A DNA stretch of 64,000 nucleotides from Acidipropionibacterium sp. Lineage in GTDB: Bacteria; Actinomycetota; Actinomycetes; Propionibacteriales; Propionibacteriaceae. The notes under the pieces were generated by a model. The model was not told the origin of the DNA and did not search any database. It worked only from the letters and a program-made list of their open reading frames with translations. The position numbers and the translations under genes were made by a program. Shown here piece by piece: positions 25,471 to 37,677 of the stretch; the first letter of the stretch is position 1; each line of letters starts with the position of its first letter. The stretch lies in assembly GCA_022647765.1 (NCBI GenBank), contig JALCLH010000002.1, forward strand, positions 186,001 to 250,000, written 5' to 3'.

Positions 25471-26432
25471 TGTCGACCCCCTGGATGCGCCGGCTCAGCC
25501 AGCCGCTCGGCCCAGGCCGGCCGGGCTCCGAACCACCACGCCCCGAACCGCCGGGTCCTCGACCCCGGCGCGACCGCGGCCCTGACCAGGATCCGCTCGC
25601 GATGGCGCGGCCGGGAGCGCCGGGCCAGCACGACCAGAGCGGCCGTGTAGATCGCGGCGTAGAGACACAGCAGCGCCTGGCCGAGCAGGCTCGAGTAGGG
25701 GGCGAAGAAGTCCCGCCCGATGAGCAGCGCGGCGCCCAGCACGACGCCGATCACCGCGGTCACCTGGCGGACCACGATCCGCGGCTTGGCCCTCTCGGTG
25801 GCGATCTCCCGCATCGCCCGGGTCCGCGCCTGGAGGGATTCCGCCAGGGCCGACAGGGTGAGCGAGGCGCCGGTGCCGCCCCGCTCGGCGGCGATCACCA
25901 CAGCGGCGATCACCTGGTCGGCGTCGGCGGAGTCCAGATCGTCCGCGAACCGCTGCAGGGCGGCGCGCGGCGGCCAGCGGGAGTCCAGTCGGGTCACCAG
26001 GGCGGCCAGCGGTTCGGCGAGCACCTCGGGGGACTGCGCCCGGGTGGCCCGGACGGCGTCCACCACCGATTTGCCGGTGGACGCCGATCCCGATACCAGG
26101 CGCACCCAGCGCTCCAGCCCGCGCAGCTGATCCAGCTCGGTCTCGGGCGGGTCGGCCAGCAGCGCCGGCAGCCCGATCACCAGAGCCGGGACCAGCACCA
26201 GACAGATCAGCCAGCCGGTCAGCAGGCAGCTGCCGATCCCGGCCGCCACCCCCGCTGTCCACCGGATCCGAGTGGCTCGTGAGGCCGTTCGCCACCGCTT
26301 GTCCACCCACCTCCACAGGCCTGTGGACGACCCTGTGGATAACTTCCTCGGCCTGGGGATCGCACCGATCACGACCATCGCCAGACCACCGGTGATCATG
26401 GCCGCCACAAGGGCGGCGCCGAAGGCGTTCAT
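25449..26432 (-). CDS. tadB: TadB, type II secretion F-family inner-membrane protein
   Basis: 327 residues starting MNAFGAALVAAM, with hydrophobic spans near 5-25, 70-100 and 245-285 and the GspF domain between (VVDAVRATRAQSPEVLAEPLAALVTRL; IAAVVIAAERGGTGASLTLSALAESL). ATG overlaps the tadA stop by four bases. Because tadA carries a frame error just upstream, the raw reading frame of tadA runs on into tadB; this is not a real fusion. Confidence 0.8.
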   Translation of the reverse strand: MNAFGAALVAAMITGGLAMVVIGAIPRPRKLSTGSSTGLWRWVDKRWRTASRATRIRWTAGVAAGIGSCLLTGWLICLVLVPALVIGLPALLADPPETELDQLRGLERWVRLVSGSASTGKSVVDAVRATRAQSPEVLAEPLAALVTRLDSRWPPRAALQRFADDLDSADADQVIAAVVIAAERGGTGASLTLSALAESLQARTRAMREIATERAKPRIVVRQVTAVIGVVLGAALLIGRDFFAPYSSLLGQALLCLYAAIYTAALVVLARRSRPRHRERILVRAAVAPGSRTRRFGAWWFGARPAWAERLAEPAHPGGRQCLSLLC

Positions 26433-28184
26433 GCCCATCCCCCGATCTCCGGCTCGACCGCGGCCAGCTCGGCCAGCAGCTCCGGATCGGGATGGAAGAC
26501 CGCCGCCGACTGACCCGGGAGGCCCGACGCCAGACCACCCCCAGAACCCCTCGAACCGGCCGCTGAGTAGGTGAGATGCGTGATCGGACGGCCTTGCCTC
26601 GACAGCCCCGGTGAGCTGCCGGATCTCCGAGATGAAGCGCCTTCGGACGCCGCCCCGCCAGGTGTCGTCGACCAGCACCACATGCACCAGCAGGGTGATG
26701 TTGTGGGCGATCTGCCGGTACGCCTCCTCCATCGTGAGCACCCCGCCCTGGGCCACCCGGGCCGCCAGCCGGTCCATGGTGGACGCCGCGGAGTGCGAAT
26801 GGGTTGTGGATAACGTCCCCGCGCCGGTCTGCATCGCCTCGAACATCGCCCCGGCCTCGGAGCCGCGCACCTCGCCGATCACCAGCCGGGCCAGATTCTG
26901 GCGCAGCGCCTCGGGCACCAGATCGGCCACCGTGTACTCACCGATCGCCCGGCCGCCGACCTGCTCGCCGAGCCCGACACTGGCCTGCAGGGCGATCATG
27001 TTGCGCCGCCCGGCGTGCAGATGGGTGAGCAGCTCGTAATCGGTCTCCAGGGTGCCGAACCGCTCGGTGGGCGGAATGGCGTCGACCAGGGCGCGCAACA
27101 GGGTGGTCTTGCCGGCCCCCTGATCCCCGGAGATGACGATCGAGCGGCGGGCCCGCACCGCGGCGCGCAGCAGCACGGCGACCTCGCGCGGCATCATTCC
27201 GCCATCCGCCAGCTCGTCGAGGGTGATCTCGGTGAGGGTGTGGTGCCGGATCACGATCGACGGCCGGTGGACCAGTCCGTATCCGATGGCGTGCAGCCGG
27301 TAGCGATCGCCCAGGGCCACCGTCATGGTCGGATGGGCGTCGTCGAAGGGGCGCGGCGGATTCGCAGACTCGCCGAGGAAGCGGATCGCCTCCACCAGCT
27401 CCTGGTCGGAGTCGGCGACCGGGGGCCGCTCCTCGCGATGGCCGTCGGGGAACTGCACCAGCACCCGGTCGCAGCCGTTGATCTCGATGTTCTCGGCGTC
27501 CGGGATCTCGAACAGCGGCTGGAGCCTGCCGTAGCCGAAGATCGCGTCGCTGACCACCTGGACGTGCCTGGTCTCGGCGTCCAGGGACCACAGCGCCTCG
27601 CCGGTGACGGCCAGACGCTCGGCGTGCTGGTGGACCACCTGGCGGATCGACGACTCACCGAGCAGCCGGAGGTCGTCGGCGTCCAGGTCGACGCCGTGGC
27701 GCTCCCGGTGCTCGACCCGCTCCCGGCTGATCCGCTCGCTGGCCTCGCGGCGCAGCCGCACCACCAGCCCCCAGTCGACCCCGTCAGTACTGGAAGCGCC
27801 GGCGGCCGGATCGGTGATGGCCGGCCGCTGCGACGTCCAGCCGGGGAGATTCTGGGACGGAGGAGACGCCGATGGCAGGGATGAGGAGGGCCACGCCGAC
27901 GGCAGTGCGGAGATCGCGACATGGGGGACGCCGTTCGGCGCGGTTCTGTTCGGCGCCGCCGAGTTCGGCGCGACTGCGCGGGCCGTCTCGGTCGTGAATG
28001 TCCCGGTCTGGGCGGGTCGCGAGACGACCCGGCCGAGCAGCTCCGACAACTGCCCAGAAGACTCGGGGAACTCAGAAGCCCCGGTCGGCTCGGGGCGCTG
28101 GGAGGGCCCGGCAGACACGGGAGCCTCGACGGGTTCGCGGATCTCGGAGGGCGGCCGGTCGGCCAGCCGGCGCGGCAGGCTCAT
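26429..28184 (-). pseudogene. tadA: TadA/CpaF pilus ATPase, one frameshift near its 3' end
   Basis: About 585 residues. A Pro/Ser-rich N-terminal 130 residues lead into the CpaF domain: GYGRLQPLFEIPDAENIEINGCDRV, Walker A GDQGAGKTTLLRAL, LETDYELL, the Asp/His box GEVRGSEAGAMFEAMQTG and TTHSHSA. TadA powers pilus assembly. An extra base near 26590 throws the last ~50 residues (GRPITHLTYSAAG...PELLAELAAVEPEIGGWA) out of frame. GGAGGAG upstream marks ATG 28184, which overlaps the tadZ stop (ATGA). Confidence 0.85.
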
Positions 28185-29167
28185 GGCGTCTCCTCCGCTT
28201 CCGCTTCCGCTTCGCGCCGCGAGGGCGAGCCGGACGCCGACCCGCGACCGGTGGCCTCGGCCGCTTCCCGCTCTCCTGCCTGATCGAGCCACGGCTGTCC
28301 AGTCAGCCCTACGTGTTGCTCGGCGATCCCCGCCTGCCGGACCATCCGCTTGTGCAGAGCACCGGCGGCGTGCCGCAGCGAGGAGACGTAGCGGCCCCGA
28401 CCCCAGCCCCGGGGGATCGACCCCGACACCAGGCCAGCCCCGTCGGAGAGCACCGACGCGGCCCGGGCGTCGTCGGTCACCTCAGCCAGCACCGGCAGAC
28501 CGAACTCGCCCTGGATCTCGCCGGCCGAGTAGGGCCGGCCCGATCCGACCAGGACGAGGCCGACCGAGGCCGTCGTCTGGCGGGCGAGGCCATCGATCTG
28601 CTCGCGGTGCAGGCTCAGGCCGGCCAACGACCGCAACCCGGTCCGCGAGACGACGCCCAACGCCGCGGCCAGGGAGACCAGCTCGGCCGGTGGTCCCGCG
28701 GCCCGCACCGCCCCCGCCGAGGAGATCCGGCCCAGGTCCACGATGACGTCGATGCCGGCCTGCCCCAGCTCGACGAGGGATCCCGCCAGCGCGGGCCAGA
28801 CCGTCTGGAACAGGGCGGGCTGCGCCGGGTGGCTGAATCCCGGGAGGTAGTGGACGGTCTGCGAAGAACCCTCGTGACCGGCGTCACGAAGGGCTCCGTC
28901 CCGGGAGTCATCCGGCCTGGGCAGTTCGATGAGCTCCGCCCACAGCGCCGCGGTGAGGTCGCCGCCCTGGCGGTGCGCCCGGGCCAGCTCGGCCAGCCCG
29001 CCGCCGACGCTGACCCGGCCGCCCAGATATCCGGCCTCCACCGCATGGCAGGGGTGCGGATCGGCGTCCACCAGGACGACCTCGCGCGGCCACCACAGGG
29101 CCAGTCCGAGGCCGGTGGAGGTGACGCCGGGAGCGCCTGCGGCGCTGAGGAGCAGCAGGATGGCCAT
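28181..29167 (-). CDS. TadZ/CpaE-like ATPase
   Basis: 328 residues. It begins AILLLLSAAGAPGVTSTGLGLAL, a degenerate deviant Walker A of the ParA/MinD fold with no lysine, then VVLVDADPHPCHAVEAGYLGG and IDVIVDLGRIS. TadZ localises the pilus machine at the cell pole. The missing P-loop lysines suggest weak or no ATP hydrolysis, as in some TadZ proteins. It has a charged C-terminal tail. It shares one base with the cpaB stop (TGATG). Confidence 0.7.
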   Translation of the reverse strand: MAILLLLSAAGAPGVTSTGLGLALWWPREVVLVDADPHPCHAVEAGYLGGRVSVGGGLAELARAHRQGGDLTAALWAELIELPRPDDSRDGALRDAGHEGSSQTVHYLPGFSHPAQPALFQTVWPALAGSLVELGQAGIDVIVDLGRISSAGAVRAAGPPAELVSLAAALGVVSRTGLRSLAGLSLHREQIDGLARQTTASVGLVLVGSGRPYSAGEIQGEFGLPVLAEVTDDARAASVLSDGAGLVSGSIPRGWGRGRYVSSLRHAAGALHKRMVRQAGIAEQHVGLTGQPWLDQAGEREAAEATGRGSASGSPSRREAEAEAEETP

Positions 29168-29934
29168 CAGGAGCCCCTCACGATCACCGCGACCCGGTCG
29201 CGGGCCGCCAGGTCCGCGATCACGGCGGCCTCGGACTGCGGGACCTCGATGTCCATCAGCCAGCTGGTCCGGTCCTCGCCCCGCACCGGGGCCCGGAAGA
29301 CCACGGCGTCGATGGTTCGCGGCGACCCCGTGGAGGCCCCTTTCCCGTCGGCGCCGCCACTCCCGGCGCCCTCGGGAGCCACCTCGACGACGCGGATCCG
29401 GGTGCCGGCCGGCATCGGGGAGGTGGGCACCCGGCCGGCGGCCAGCTTGAGCCCGAGGTGGGCGGCGTCGGCCGGTACCGATCGATCCCCCACCGAGGAG
29501 GCGCCCAGCAGGCTGCCACGGGGCAGGTCCACCAGGGCGGAGCGGCCGATGAGGCCGTCGAGCCGGGAGGCGGGGAGGGTCTGCACCTGATCGCCGGCCG
29601 AGATCGAGACCACCCCGATGTCGCCCTGGCGCAGCTCCTCGCCGCGCGGCACGTCGCGGGTCATCACCAGGACCGACTCGGCCCGGCTGGCCTGGGTCCA
29701 GGCGAACGCCCCGCCGAGAGCGCCGAGCACCGCGCACAGCACCCCGGCCACGACGAGCACCGGAGAGCGCCGGTTCGGGAGGGCCCGTCCGGGCGGCGCG
29801 CCCGCCCTCATCGCGCCCGCCCTCACCGCGCCGGACTCGCCGGGCCGGCGCGACTCCCCGGATGCGTTCGGGGCGGGGCGTGCGTCAGCTGCCCCGCGGC
29901 GGGCGGAGGTGCGCTGGCTGGTCCCGGTCAACAT
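29167..29934 (-). CDS. cpaB: CpaB/RcpC-like SAF-domain protein
   Basis: 255 residues: a basic N-terminus of 55, one span (SPVLVVAGVLCAVLGALGGAFAW), then the SAF domain (VLVMTRDVPRGEELRQGDIGVVSISAGD ... GRSALVDLPRGSLL). CpaB acts in the periplasmic or wall part of Flp pilus assembly. It is the first gene of the tad operon. No strong ribosome-binding site is seen before ATG 29934. Confidence 0.8.
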   Translation of the reverse strand: MLTGTSQRTSARRGAADARPAPNASGESRRPGESGAVRAGAMRAGAPPGRALPNRRSPVLVVAGVLCAVLGALGGAFAWTQASRAESVLVMTRDVPRGEELRQGDIGVVSISAGDQVQTLPASRLDGLIGRSALVDLPRGSLLGASSVGDRSVPADAAHLGLKLAAGRVPTSPMPAGTRIRVVEVAPEGAGSGGADGKGASTGSPRTIDAVVFRAPVRGEDRTSWLMDIEVPQSEAAVIADLAARDRVAVIVRGS

Positions 29935-29985
29935 GCGGAAGAAGGTAAGCACGGCTCGCAAAAAGCTCAAGGGATCGTCACGAAA

Positions 29986-30088
29986 TCTGTGGACAACTCC
30001 CGGCGATGGGAATTCCGTCACATTGCCGAGGGAGTTGTCCACAGAGTTCGGTCGGTTTGTCCACATCCTTGTGGATAACGGTGGACAA
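29986..30088. promoter_or_regulatory. palindrome with DnaA-box-like sites upstream of the tad operon
   Basis: TCTGTGGACAACTCCC (29986-30001) pairs perfectly with GGGAGTTGTCCACAGA (30030-30045). The segment carries TTGTCCACA-type 9-mers at 29988 (minus), 30035 and 30057 (plus), a consensus TTATCCACA at 30070 (minus) and an 8/9 match at 30080 (minus). It lies between the divergent-end lipoprotein 3' end and cpaB, so it is the probable tad promoter region. Confidence 0.6.
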
Positions 30089-30175
30089 CCGGAGGACGGG
30101 GAGCCAGACGGCATTCTCGCCGGAACATGCCTCACAGCCGAACTGCGAGATCCTCAGAGACAGCGCACAGACGGA

Positions 30176-30863
30176 TCAGAGGAGGCGCACAGAACCGCTG
30201 AGGGTCCAGCTGAGGCTGGCGTCCTCGCTGCCCGAGTCGTCGGTGACGGACACCGCGGCGTCGACCTGCAGGATCTCGGCCTTCTCGTAGGCGAGATTCT
30301 GGCCGATCATGAAGGACTCCCCCGGCCCCAGCACGTAGGGCGGTCTGGCGGTGCCGTCCTTGAACGGCGTCGTGGACAGCTTGTTCTTCGCCATCAGCGA
30401 CGGCGCCCAGACGCCGACCAGGCCCTGATTCCAGGACCAGTCCGGGTAGCGGGTGGTGAGGGTCACCGTCCCGATGCCCAGATTGATCGGATCTTTGGAG
30501 ATATTGGTGACGACATAGCGCAGCAGCACGACCTGGTCGCCCTTGGCGATCACCGGCTTGCCGTCGGAGGCGTCGACCATCACCGACCTGGTCGGCGCCG
30601 CGGCCGGTGCCCACCTGGTAGACGACGATGCGTATCCGCTTGTCGGAGACCTCTCCGAGACGTTTTCCGGTGCTGACGACCGGGATCGCCCAGCCGGCGT
30701 CGCGCCAGGGGCCGTCGGCACTGACCGATGCCGACGGCGTCGGAGTCGCGGGCGCTCCCGGGGACTGGACGCCGCAGCCGCCCGCCAGTAGAGGCAGCAG
30801 GGCCAGCAGCATCGCGACGCCGGCCCGACGCCACCGCCGCGATCCGGCCTTCCGCTGACTCAC
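30176..30863 (-). pseudogene. putative lipoprotein, one frameshift
   Basis: Basic N-terminus, hydrophobic helix and lipobox LLPLLAGGC (Cys near residue 28), then a Thr/Pro/Ser linker. The downstream domain continues in another frame (SVMVDASDGKPVIAKGDQVVLLRYVVTNISKDP...), a beta-rich extracellular fold of unknown function. An extra base near 30600 separates the two parts. GTG 30863 is chosen because GGGGGAG lies five bases upstream. Span matches about 229 residues. Confidence 0.6.
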
Positions 30864-30958
30864 GCTCACTCCCCCATGATCCATCATGGTCAGAGGCCAC
30901 GACCATTCCGCCGCACCCACGGATGAGGACGCCGCCGCTAGACAGTACCCTCTACGTC

Positions 30959-32267
30959 GTGTCTCGTCCCTTGTGTACCGCGCCCGCGATCGTCGTCGCT
31001 GGGCTTGTCGCCGGCGTCGCGGGCGGCCTGCTGAGCCTCATCAACATCGGCGTGGAGACGCTGGCGATGGGGCATCGATACTTCGACGACCCGATCGGGG
31101 TGACGGGGGTGCCGCTCTGGCGGCGGCTCGCCGCACCCATCATCGGCGGCAGCCCTCGCCGGGCTCATCTGGTGGCGGCTGAGGCGCCGCGGGCCGCTCA
31201 TCGGAGTGAAGAAGGCCGTCCGGGCCGAGTCCCCGGAGCGCCTCACCCTGGGCACCGTGGTGGACGCCATCGCCCAGGTCATCGCGGTGGGAGCGGGCAC
31301 CTCGCTGGGCCGCGAGACCGCGCCGCGGCAGATCACCGCATACCTCGGCCAGGTGATCTCCGACCGGTTCAAGCTGGGCCCCGGGGAGCGCCGGACCCTC
31401 ATCGCCACCACATCGGCGGCCGGCCTGTCGGCGGTCTACAACGTGCCCTTCGCCGGCATGTTCTACGCCCTGGAACTGCTCCTCAAGCCGGACCTGCGGA
31501 CCAGGCGCGGCTGGCTGCAGGTGCTGTCCGCCGCCGTGGTCTCCGCGCTGGCCACCGTCACCGCCTGGCTGTTCAACCACAACCACCCCATCTACGAGCT
31601 GCCCAAGCACGCGCTGGCCGTGCCGCCGGTGGGCTGGCTCGCCCTGGTCGCCGTGCTCGGCCTGGCCATCGGGGCCTCCTTCACCTGGACCAACAACGTC
31701 GCGAAGAAGCGCACCGCGCCGCCGCACCGGGTGTGGTGGACCCTGCCGCTCGGATCGGCGCTGGTCACCGCGATCGCCCTGGCGGTGCCCCAGATTCCCG
31801 GCAACGGCCAGATCATCGTCCAGGCCGTGCTCACCCCGCCGGCGCCGGGCGCCTCGACCGGCATCCTGATCGGCGGGCTGGCGCTGGGCAGCGTGCTGCT
31901 GATGGGTGTGGCGAAATGGGTGGGCACCTATATTGCGCAGCGCCTCGGCGCCACCGGCGGCGTGCTCACCCCCGCGCTGGCCCTCGGGGCCTGTATGGGT
32001 GCCGGCGTCGCCTTCCTGTCGGGTCACAGCAGCCTCGCGGATCTCACGATGTTCGGCGTCGTCGGAGCCGCCTGCGTGCTGTCTGTCTCCCAGAAGGCGC
32101 CGCTCTTCGCCGCCGCGTTCACGCTGGAGCTGGTGAAGGCGCCGCTGCTGATGATCCTCACCGCGGCGGCCTGCGTGGCCGCGACCTGGGTGCTCCGGGT
32201 GGCTGCGACGAAGTGCTGGGAGTGGTGGAAGGCCCGACCGGGATCGGCGGACCCGGCGCAGAACTGA
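30959..32267 (+). pseudogene. ClC-family chloride channel/transporter, one frameshift
   Basis: About 436 residues in total. The ClC motifs are visible: AGTSLGRETAPRQ (G-x-E region), the SAAGLSAVYNVPFAGMFYALE helix pair and ATGGVLTPALALGACMGAG. About ten membrane helices. The first ~65 residues (GTG 30959) are out of frame with the rest because of one extra base near 31152; joined they read PIIGG-ALAGLIWWRLRRRG. ClC proteins move chloride or fluoride, sometimes with protons; no fluoride-specific motif is evident. Confidence 0.78.
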
Positions 32268-32320
32268 GCCGTTCCAAGAACTGTCCTGTCACGGAACCGC
32301 GCCGGACCTAGAATCGGTTC

Positions 32321-33190
32321 ATGGCAAGCGGCGGCGGATCGGCGGGCAAGGGGCGCTCCGGTCTGGTCTTTGCGCTCGTCGTCCTCGTCGCTGTGATGGG
32401 CAGCGGCCGGATGCGGGAGCACCTGGTCTGGATCGTCGCGGGAATCGTGACCCTGGCAGTCATCATCCCCATCGCCCGCGCCGTCGCCGCCAGCGGCAGA
32501 AGGGCCGGGCAGGACCGGCGGCCCGCGACCACTGATTCCTCTCCGCACGAGCCGCAGCCCGGAACCAGGCTCACCGTCGAGCGGCAGGAACAGCTCAAGG
32601 CAGAGATCCGGTCCCGTCTCACCTCCTCCGGCGTCCCGCTCCCCGCTCTGCAGATCATGCAGCCGTTCCGTCAGAACGAGCAGCCCGCCGCCCCGGCCTC
32701 TTTCGCCAGATACCCCTCTCCGCGGACCACCGTTGTGCAGCGGCGCAGTCCCGCGCCCGCCCGGCGGGCAGCACCGATCCAGCGGGATCGGCAGGCGGAA
32801 CGAGCGGCAGAGTTCGCCCCCGGCTCCGAGATCGATCTGGACGACGCCGTCCCGACCGTGCGCCCGGGCGCCGATATCAATCTCCACGACATCACACCGG
32901 ATCTCCCAGCGATGGCGGCTCCTGCGATGGCGGCCACCGGCTCCGCGGCCGCCTCTGTCCGCCCGGCGGCGGCTCAACCCACCACGGTCCGCCCGGCCCG
33001 GGACCACGCCGACCGGCCTCGCGCACACGAGGCCCGCACCGGATCCAGCACGTCGACCGGTTCCAGCGCCATCGGCGGCTGGACGGCCGATCCCAGCATC
33101 CTCGGCTCCACCCTGTCGGCGTCCTCGGTGCTGTCGCCGGCCGGATCCGCGCTGACCTCCACCTCGCTGACCCGCGGCGACGGCGTCTGA
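32321..33190 (+). CDS. membrane protein of unknown function with disordered tail
   Basis: 289 residues: two hydrophobic segments at 14-28 and 36-55, a short helical part (VERQEQLKAEIRSRLTSSGVPLPALQIMQPFRQ), then about 180 residues rich in Ala, Pro, Ser and Arg without a recognisable fold. A 20-base tandem duplication spans its stop codon. Function unknown. Confidence 0.5.
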   Translation: MASGGGSAGKGRSGLVFALVVLVAVMGSGRMREHLVWIVAGIVTLAVIIPIARAVAASGRRAGQDRRPATTDSSPHEPQPGTRLTVERQEQLKAEIRSRLTSSGVPLPALQIMQPFRQNEQPAAPASFARYPSPRTTVVQRRSPAPARRAAPIQRDRQAERAAEFAPGSEIDLDDAVPTVRPGADINLHDITPDLPAMAAPAMAATGSAAASVRPAAAQPTTVRPARDHADRPRAHEARTGSSTSTGSSAIGGWTADPSILGSTLSASSVLSPAGSALTSTSLTRGDGV

Positions 33191-33206
33191 CCCGCGGCGA
33201 CGGCGT
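33167..33206. repeat. 20-base tandem duplication across a stop codon
   Basis: CTGACCCGCGGCGACGGCGT occurs twice head-to-tail. The second unit begins CTGA, so the reading frame still ends at the same TGA with either one or two units. The duplication is therefore coding-neutral. Confidence 0.9.
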
Positions 33207-33305
33207 CTGACCCGCCGCGGGGTGGTGGACCCGGGAGCCGACCGGACGGGCCCGCGGACCGATCCCGGCGTCACACCCGAAGGGCCCCCTCAGTAGGCTG
33301 ACCCC

Positions 33306-34712
33306 ATGGCAGAGATGCGTGAAGAGAAAGACAGCATGGGCACGATCGAGGTGCCTGCCGATCACTACTGGGGGGCCCAGACCGAGCGTTCCCTCCACAA
33401 CTTCGAGATCGGCCGCGACACCTTCGTGTGGGGCCGCGACATGATCCGTGCCCTGGGCACCCTCAAGAAGTCCGCCGCGCTGGCGAACAAGGAGCTCGGT
33501 GAGCTGCCCGGCGACGTGGCCGACCTCATCGTGCAGGCCGCCGACGAGGTCATCGCGGGCAAGCTCGACGCCGAGTTCCCGCTGGTGGTCTTCCAGACCG
33601 GTTCGGGCACCCAGTCGAATATGAACACCAACGAGGTGATCTCCAACCGCGCCATCGAGATCGCAGGCGGCCAGAAGGGCTCCAAGAGCCCGGTTCACCC
33701 CAACGACCACGTCAACCGCGGCCAGTCCTCCAACGACACCTTCCCCACCGCGATGCACATCGCCGTGGTCACCCAGATCAACGAGAAGCTGTACCCCGCG
33801 GTCAGCCAGCTGCGCGACACCCTGGACGCCAAGGCCAAGCAGTACGACGACGTCGTCATGGTCGGGCGCACCCACCTCCAGGACGCCACCCCGATCCGGC
33901 TCGGCCAGGTGATCTCCGGATGGGTCGCCCAGCTCGACTTCGCCCTGGACGGCATCCGCTACGCCGACTCCCGAGCCCGCGAGCTGGCCATCGGCGGCAC
34001 CGCGGTGGGCACCGGCCTCAACGCCCACCCGAAGTTCGGCGTCACGGTCGCCAAGCACGTCTCCGAGGAGACCGGTCTGGAGTTCACCCAGGCCGCGAAC
34101 CTGTTCGCCGCGCTGAGCGCCCACGACGCCCTGGTGCAGGTCTCCGGGTCCCTGCGAGTCCTCGGCGACGCGCTGATGAAGATCGCCAACGACGTCCGCT
34201 GGTACGCCTGCGGCCCCCGCAACGGCATCGGAGAGCTGCTCATCCCCGAGAACGAGCCCGGCTCCTCGATCATGCCCGGCAAGGTGAACCCGACCCAGTG
34301 CGAGGCCATGACGATGGTCGCCACCCGGGTCTTCGGGAATGACGCCACGGTCGGCTTCGCCGGCTCCCAGGGCAACTTCCAGCTCAATGTGTTCAAGCCC
34401 GTGATGGCGCACGCCTGTCTGGAGTCGATCCGGCTGCTGTCGGACGCCTGCGTCTCCTTCGACACCCACTGCGCCTACGGGATCGAGCCCAACACGGCAA
34501 AGATCCAGGAGAACCTGGACAAGAACCTCATGCAGGTGACCGCCCTCAACCGCCACATCGGCTACGACCTGGCCTCCAAGATCGCCAAGAACGCCCACCA
34601 CCAGGGGATCTCGCTGCGCGAGTCGGCCCTGACGGTCGGCGGGATGAGCGCCGAGGACTTCGACAAGTGGGTCGTTCCGGCCGATATGACTCACCCCTCT
34701 GCCGCTGAGTAA
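33306..34712 (+). CDS. fumC: class II fumarate hydratase
   Basis: 468 residues of the fumarase/aspartase family. [34 protein letters not shown] and the signature [16 protein letters not shown] are all intact. It converts fumarate to malate in the TCA cycle; in propionibacteria the same step runs backward in the Wood-Werkman propionate route. Length is normal for FumC. A short hairpin follows at 34719. Confidence 0.95.
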   Translation: MAEMREEKDSMGTIEVPADHYWGAQTERSLHNFEIGRDTFVWGRDMIRALGTLKKSAALANKELGELPGDVADLIVQAADEVIAGKLDAEFPLVVFQTGSGTQSNMNTNEVISNRAIEIAGGQKGSKSPVHPNDHVNRGQSSNDTFPTAMHIAVVTQINEKLYPAVSQLRDTLDAKAKQYDDVVMVGRTHLQDATPIRLGQVISGWVAQLDFALDGIRYADSRARELAIGGTAVGTGLNAHPKFGVTVAKHVSEETGLEFTQAANLFAALSAHDALVQVSGSLRVLGDALMKIANDVRWYACGPRNGIGELLIPENEPGSSIMPGKVNPTQCEAMTMVATRVFGNDATVGFAGSQGNFQLNVFKPVMAHACLESIRLLSDACVSFDTHCAYGIEPNTAKIQENLDKNLMQVTALNRHIGYDLASKIAKNAHHQGISLRESALTVGGMSAEDFDKWVVPADMTHPSAAE

Positions 34713-34718
34713 ATCAAC

Positions 34719-34736
34719 GGAGGGGGCGACCCCTCC
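34719..34736 (+). terminator. hairpin after fumC
   Basis: GGAGGGG-GCGA-CCCCTCC, a 7-base perfect stem with a tetraloop six bases past the fumC stop. No U-tract. Confidence 0.5.
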
Positions 34737-34813
34737 GCGCTCCGCTGCCTCCCCGTTGCGCCGGTCCCTGAGAGCCGGTCTGGGGAGGCGCTGGCCACTC
34801 CGCGCTCATCAAT

Positions 34814-34890
34814 GGTCCCGATCACTCCCGATACGCCGAGTTTCTGCATCGCCTGTGCAGATTCACGGCGTTTCGGGAGTGATCGGGACC
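34814..34890. repeat. inverted-repeat family A, copy 2
   Basis: Arms GGTCCCGATCACTCCCGA and TCGGGAGTGATCGGGACC are perfect over 18 bases, extended by ACGCCG/CGGCGT. The loop differs from copy 1. Located between fumC and the thiC riboswitch. Confidence 0.9.
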
Positions 34891-34920
34891 GCTTGCTCTT
34901 CACCGCGAGCGGTGGTCTAA

Positions 34921-36822
<1,902 letters not shown>

Positions 36823-36832
36823 GAAACGCCCC

Positions 36833-37516
36833 TCACACCACCGATTCGCGTCTCAGGTCGGCGTAGGTGACCTCGTGCTCGTCGAGCAGATCCGCGAAGG
36901 CCTCGTAGTCGTGGCCGGCCAGCCACTGCCGCTCGGCCTCGGTGATCGGCATCGCCACCAGCCAGTGCACGGTGAGGTCCTGGTCGACCTTCACCGCGCC
37001 CAGGTCGGTGGCGGTGAAGGGGTGGGCCCACATGATGTGGGGGGTGGTGGTCTCGGGATCGTAGAGGGAGACGACATCGCCGAAGACGATCCCGGGAGCC
37101 ATCATCCAGTGATCCTGCAGCACCGCGAAGGCGCAGGATCCGACCACCTTGCCCATCACCTCGGAGCCGGGGACGCCTACCGCCATCAGCTCGGCACGGA
37201 TCTCCAGGCTCTCCCCCGAGGCCATCGGCAGGACATTGGGCTGGGTGTGCAGGGTGACCGTCGACCAGGTGGTCCAGCCCGGCGCCGGGGAGTTGCGGCA
37301 GGTGAGCACATCCACCCGGGTGGCGCCGGCGGCGTCCACCATCCCCTCGACCTCGGGTTCGCCGCCGATCGCCTGGACCGCCGCCTTGACCACGGCGGCG
37401 CCGGTCGGCGGCAGGGCCTCGGGGGAGACGACGTCGTCGGGGAGATCCGCGGGATCCACCCGGCCGGCGCCTCCGGGAAGTCGTGCTGCATCGGAGATGT
37501 GATCGTCGTTGCTCAT
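36833..37516 (-). CDS. suppressor-of-fused (SUFU) domain protein
   Basis: 227 residues. TRVDVLTCRNSPAPGWTTWSTVTLHTQPN, ELMAVG, and the later VSLYDPETTTPHIMWAHPFT and VHWLVAMPITEAERQWL blocks follow the bacterial SUFU pattern. The superfamily includes many immunity proteins of polymorphic toxins, but no toxin gene is adjacent. Convergent with thiC, ten bases between the stops. Confidence 0.75.
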   Translation of the reverse strand: MSNDDHISDAARLPGGAGRVDPADLPDDVVSPEALPPTGAAVVKAAVQAIGGEPEVEGMVDAAGATRVDVLTCRNSPAPGWTTWSTVTLHTQPNVLPMASGESLEIRAELMAVGVPGSEVMGKVVGSCAFAVLQDHWMMAPGIVFGDVVSLYDPETTTPHIMWAHPFTATDLGAVKVDQDLTVHWLVAMPITEAERQWLAGHDYEAFADLLDEHEVTYADLRRESVV

Positions 37517-37677
37517 TGCTCGATCCTATTCTGGGCCGGAAACCGCTCCGAGCCGACCCGCGCGGAGTCCTGCTCGGAATCCCGCTCCGCATCCTGCTCC
37601 GCGCCGGCAACCGTCCGACCGTCAGGAACCGCCGGGAGGTTTCGGGGTTCTGGGAGCGGTGAGATACAACAGAGGCC

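Noticed and set aside
25449..28184. Apparent TadA-TadB fusion protein
   Set aside because: The fusion arises from one extra base near 26590; correcting it restores the usual TadA end and a separate TadB start with ATGA overlap.
29986..30088. Chromosomal replication origin
   Set aside because: DnaA-box-like sites are present but there is no dnaA, dnaN or AT-rich unwinding stretch nearby.
30132..30176. Continuation of the lipoprotein in its first frame
   Set aside because: Past residue ~95 that frame loses all structure, while the alternative frame gives a coherent beta-rich domain ending at 30176.
32892..34694. 600-codon frame antisense to fumC
   Set aside because: Shadow frame of a strongly conserved gene; composition is low-complexity Gly/Val/Asp.
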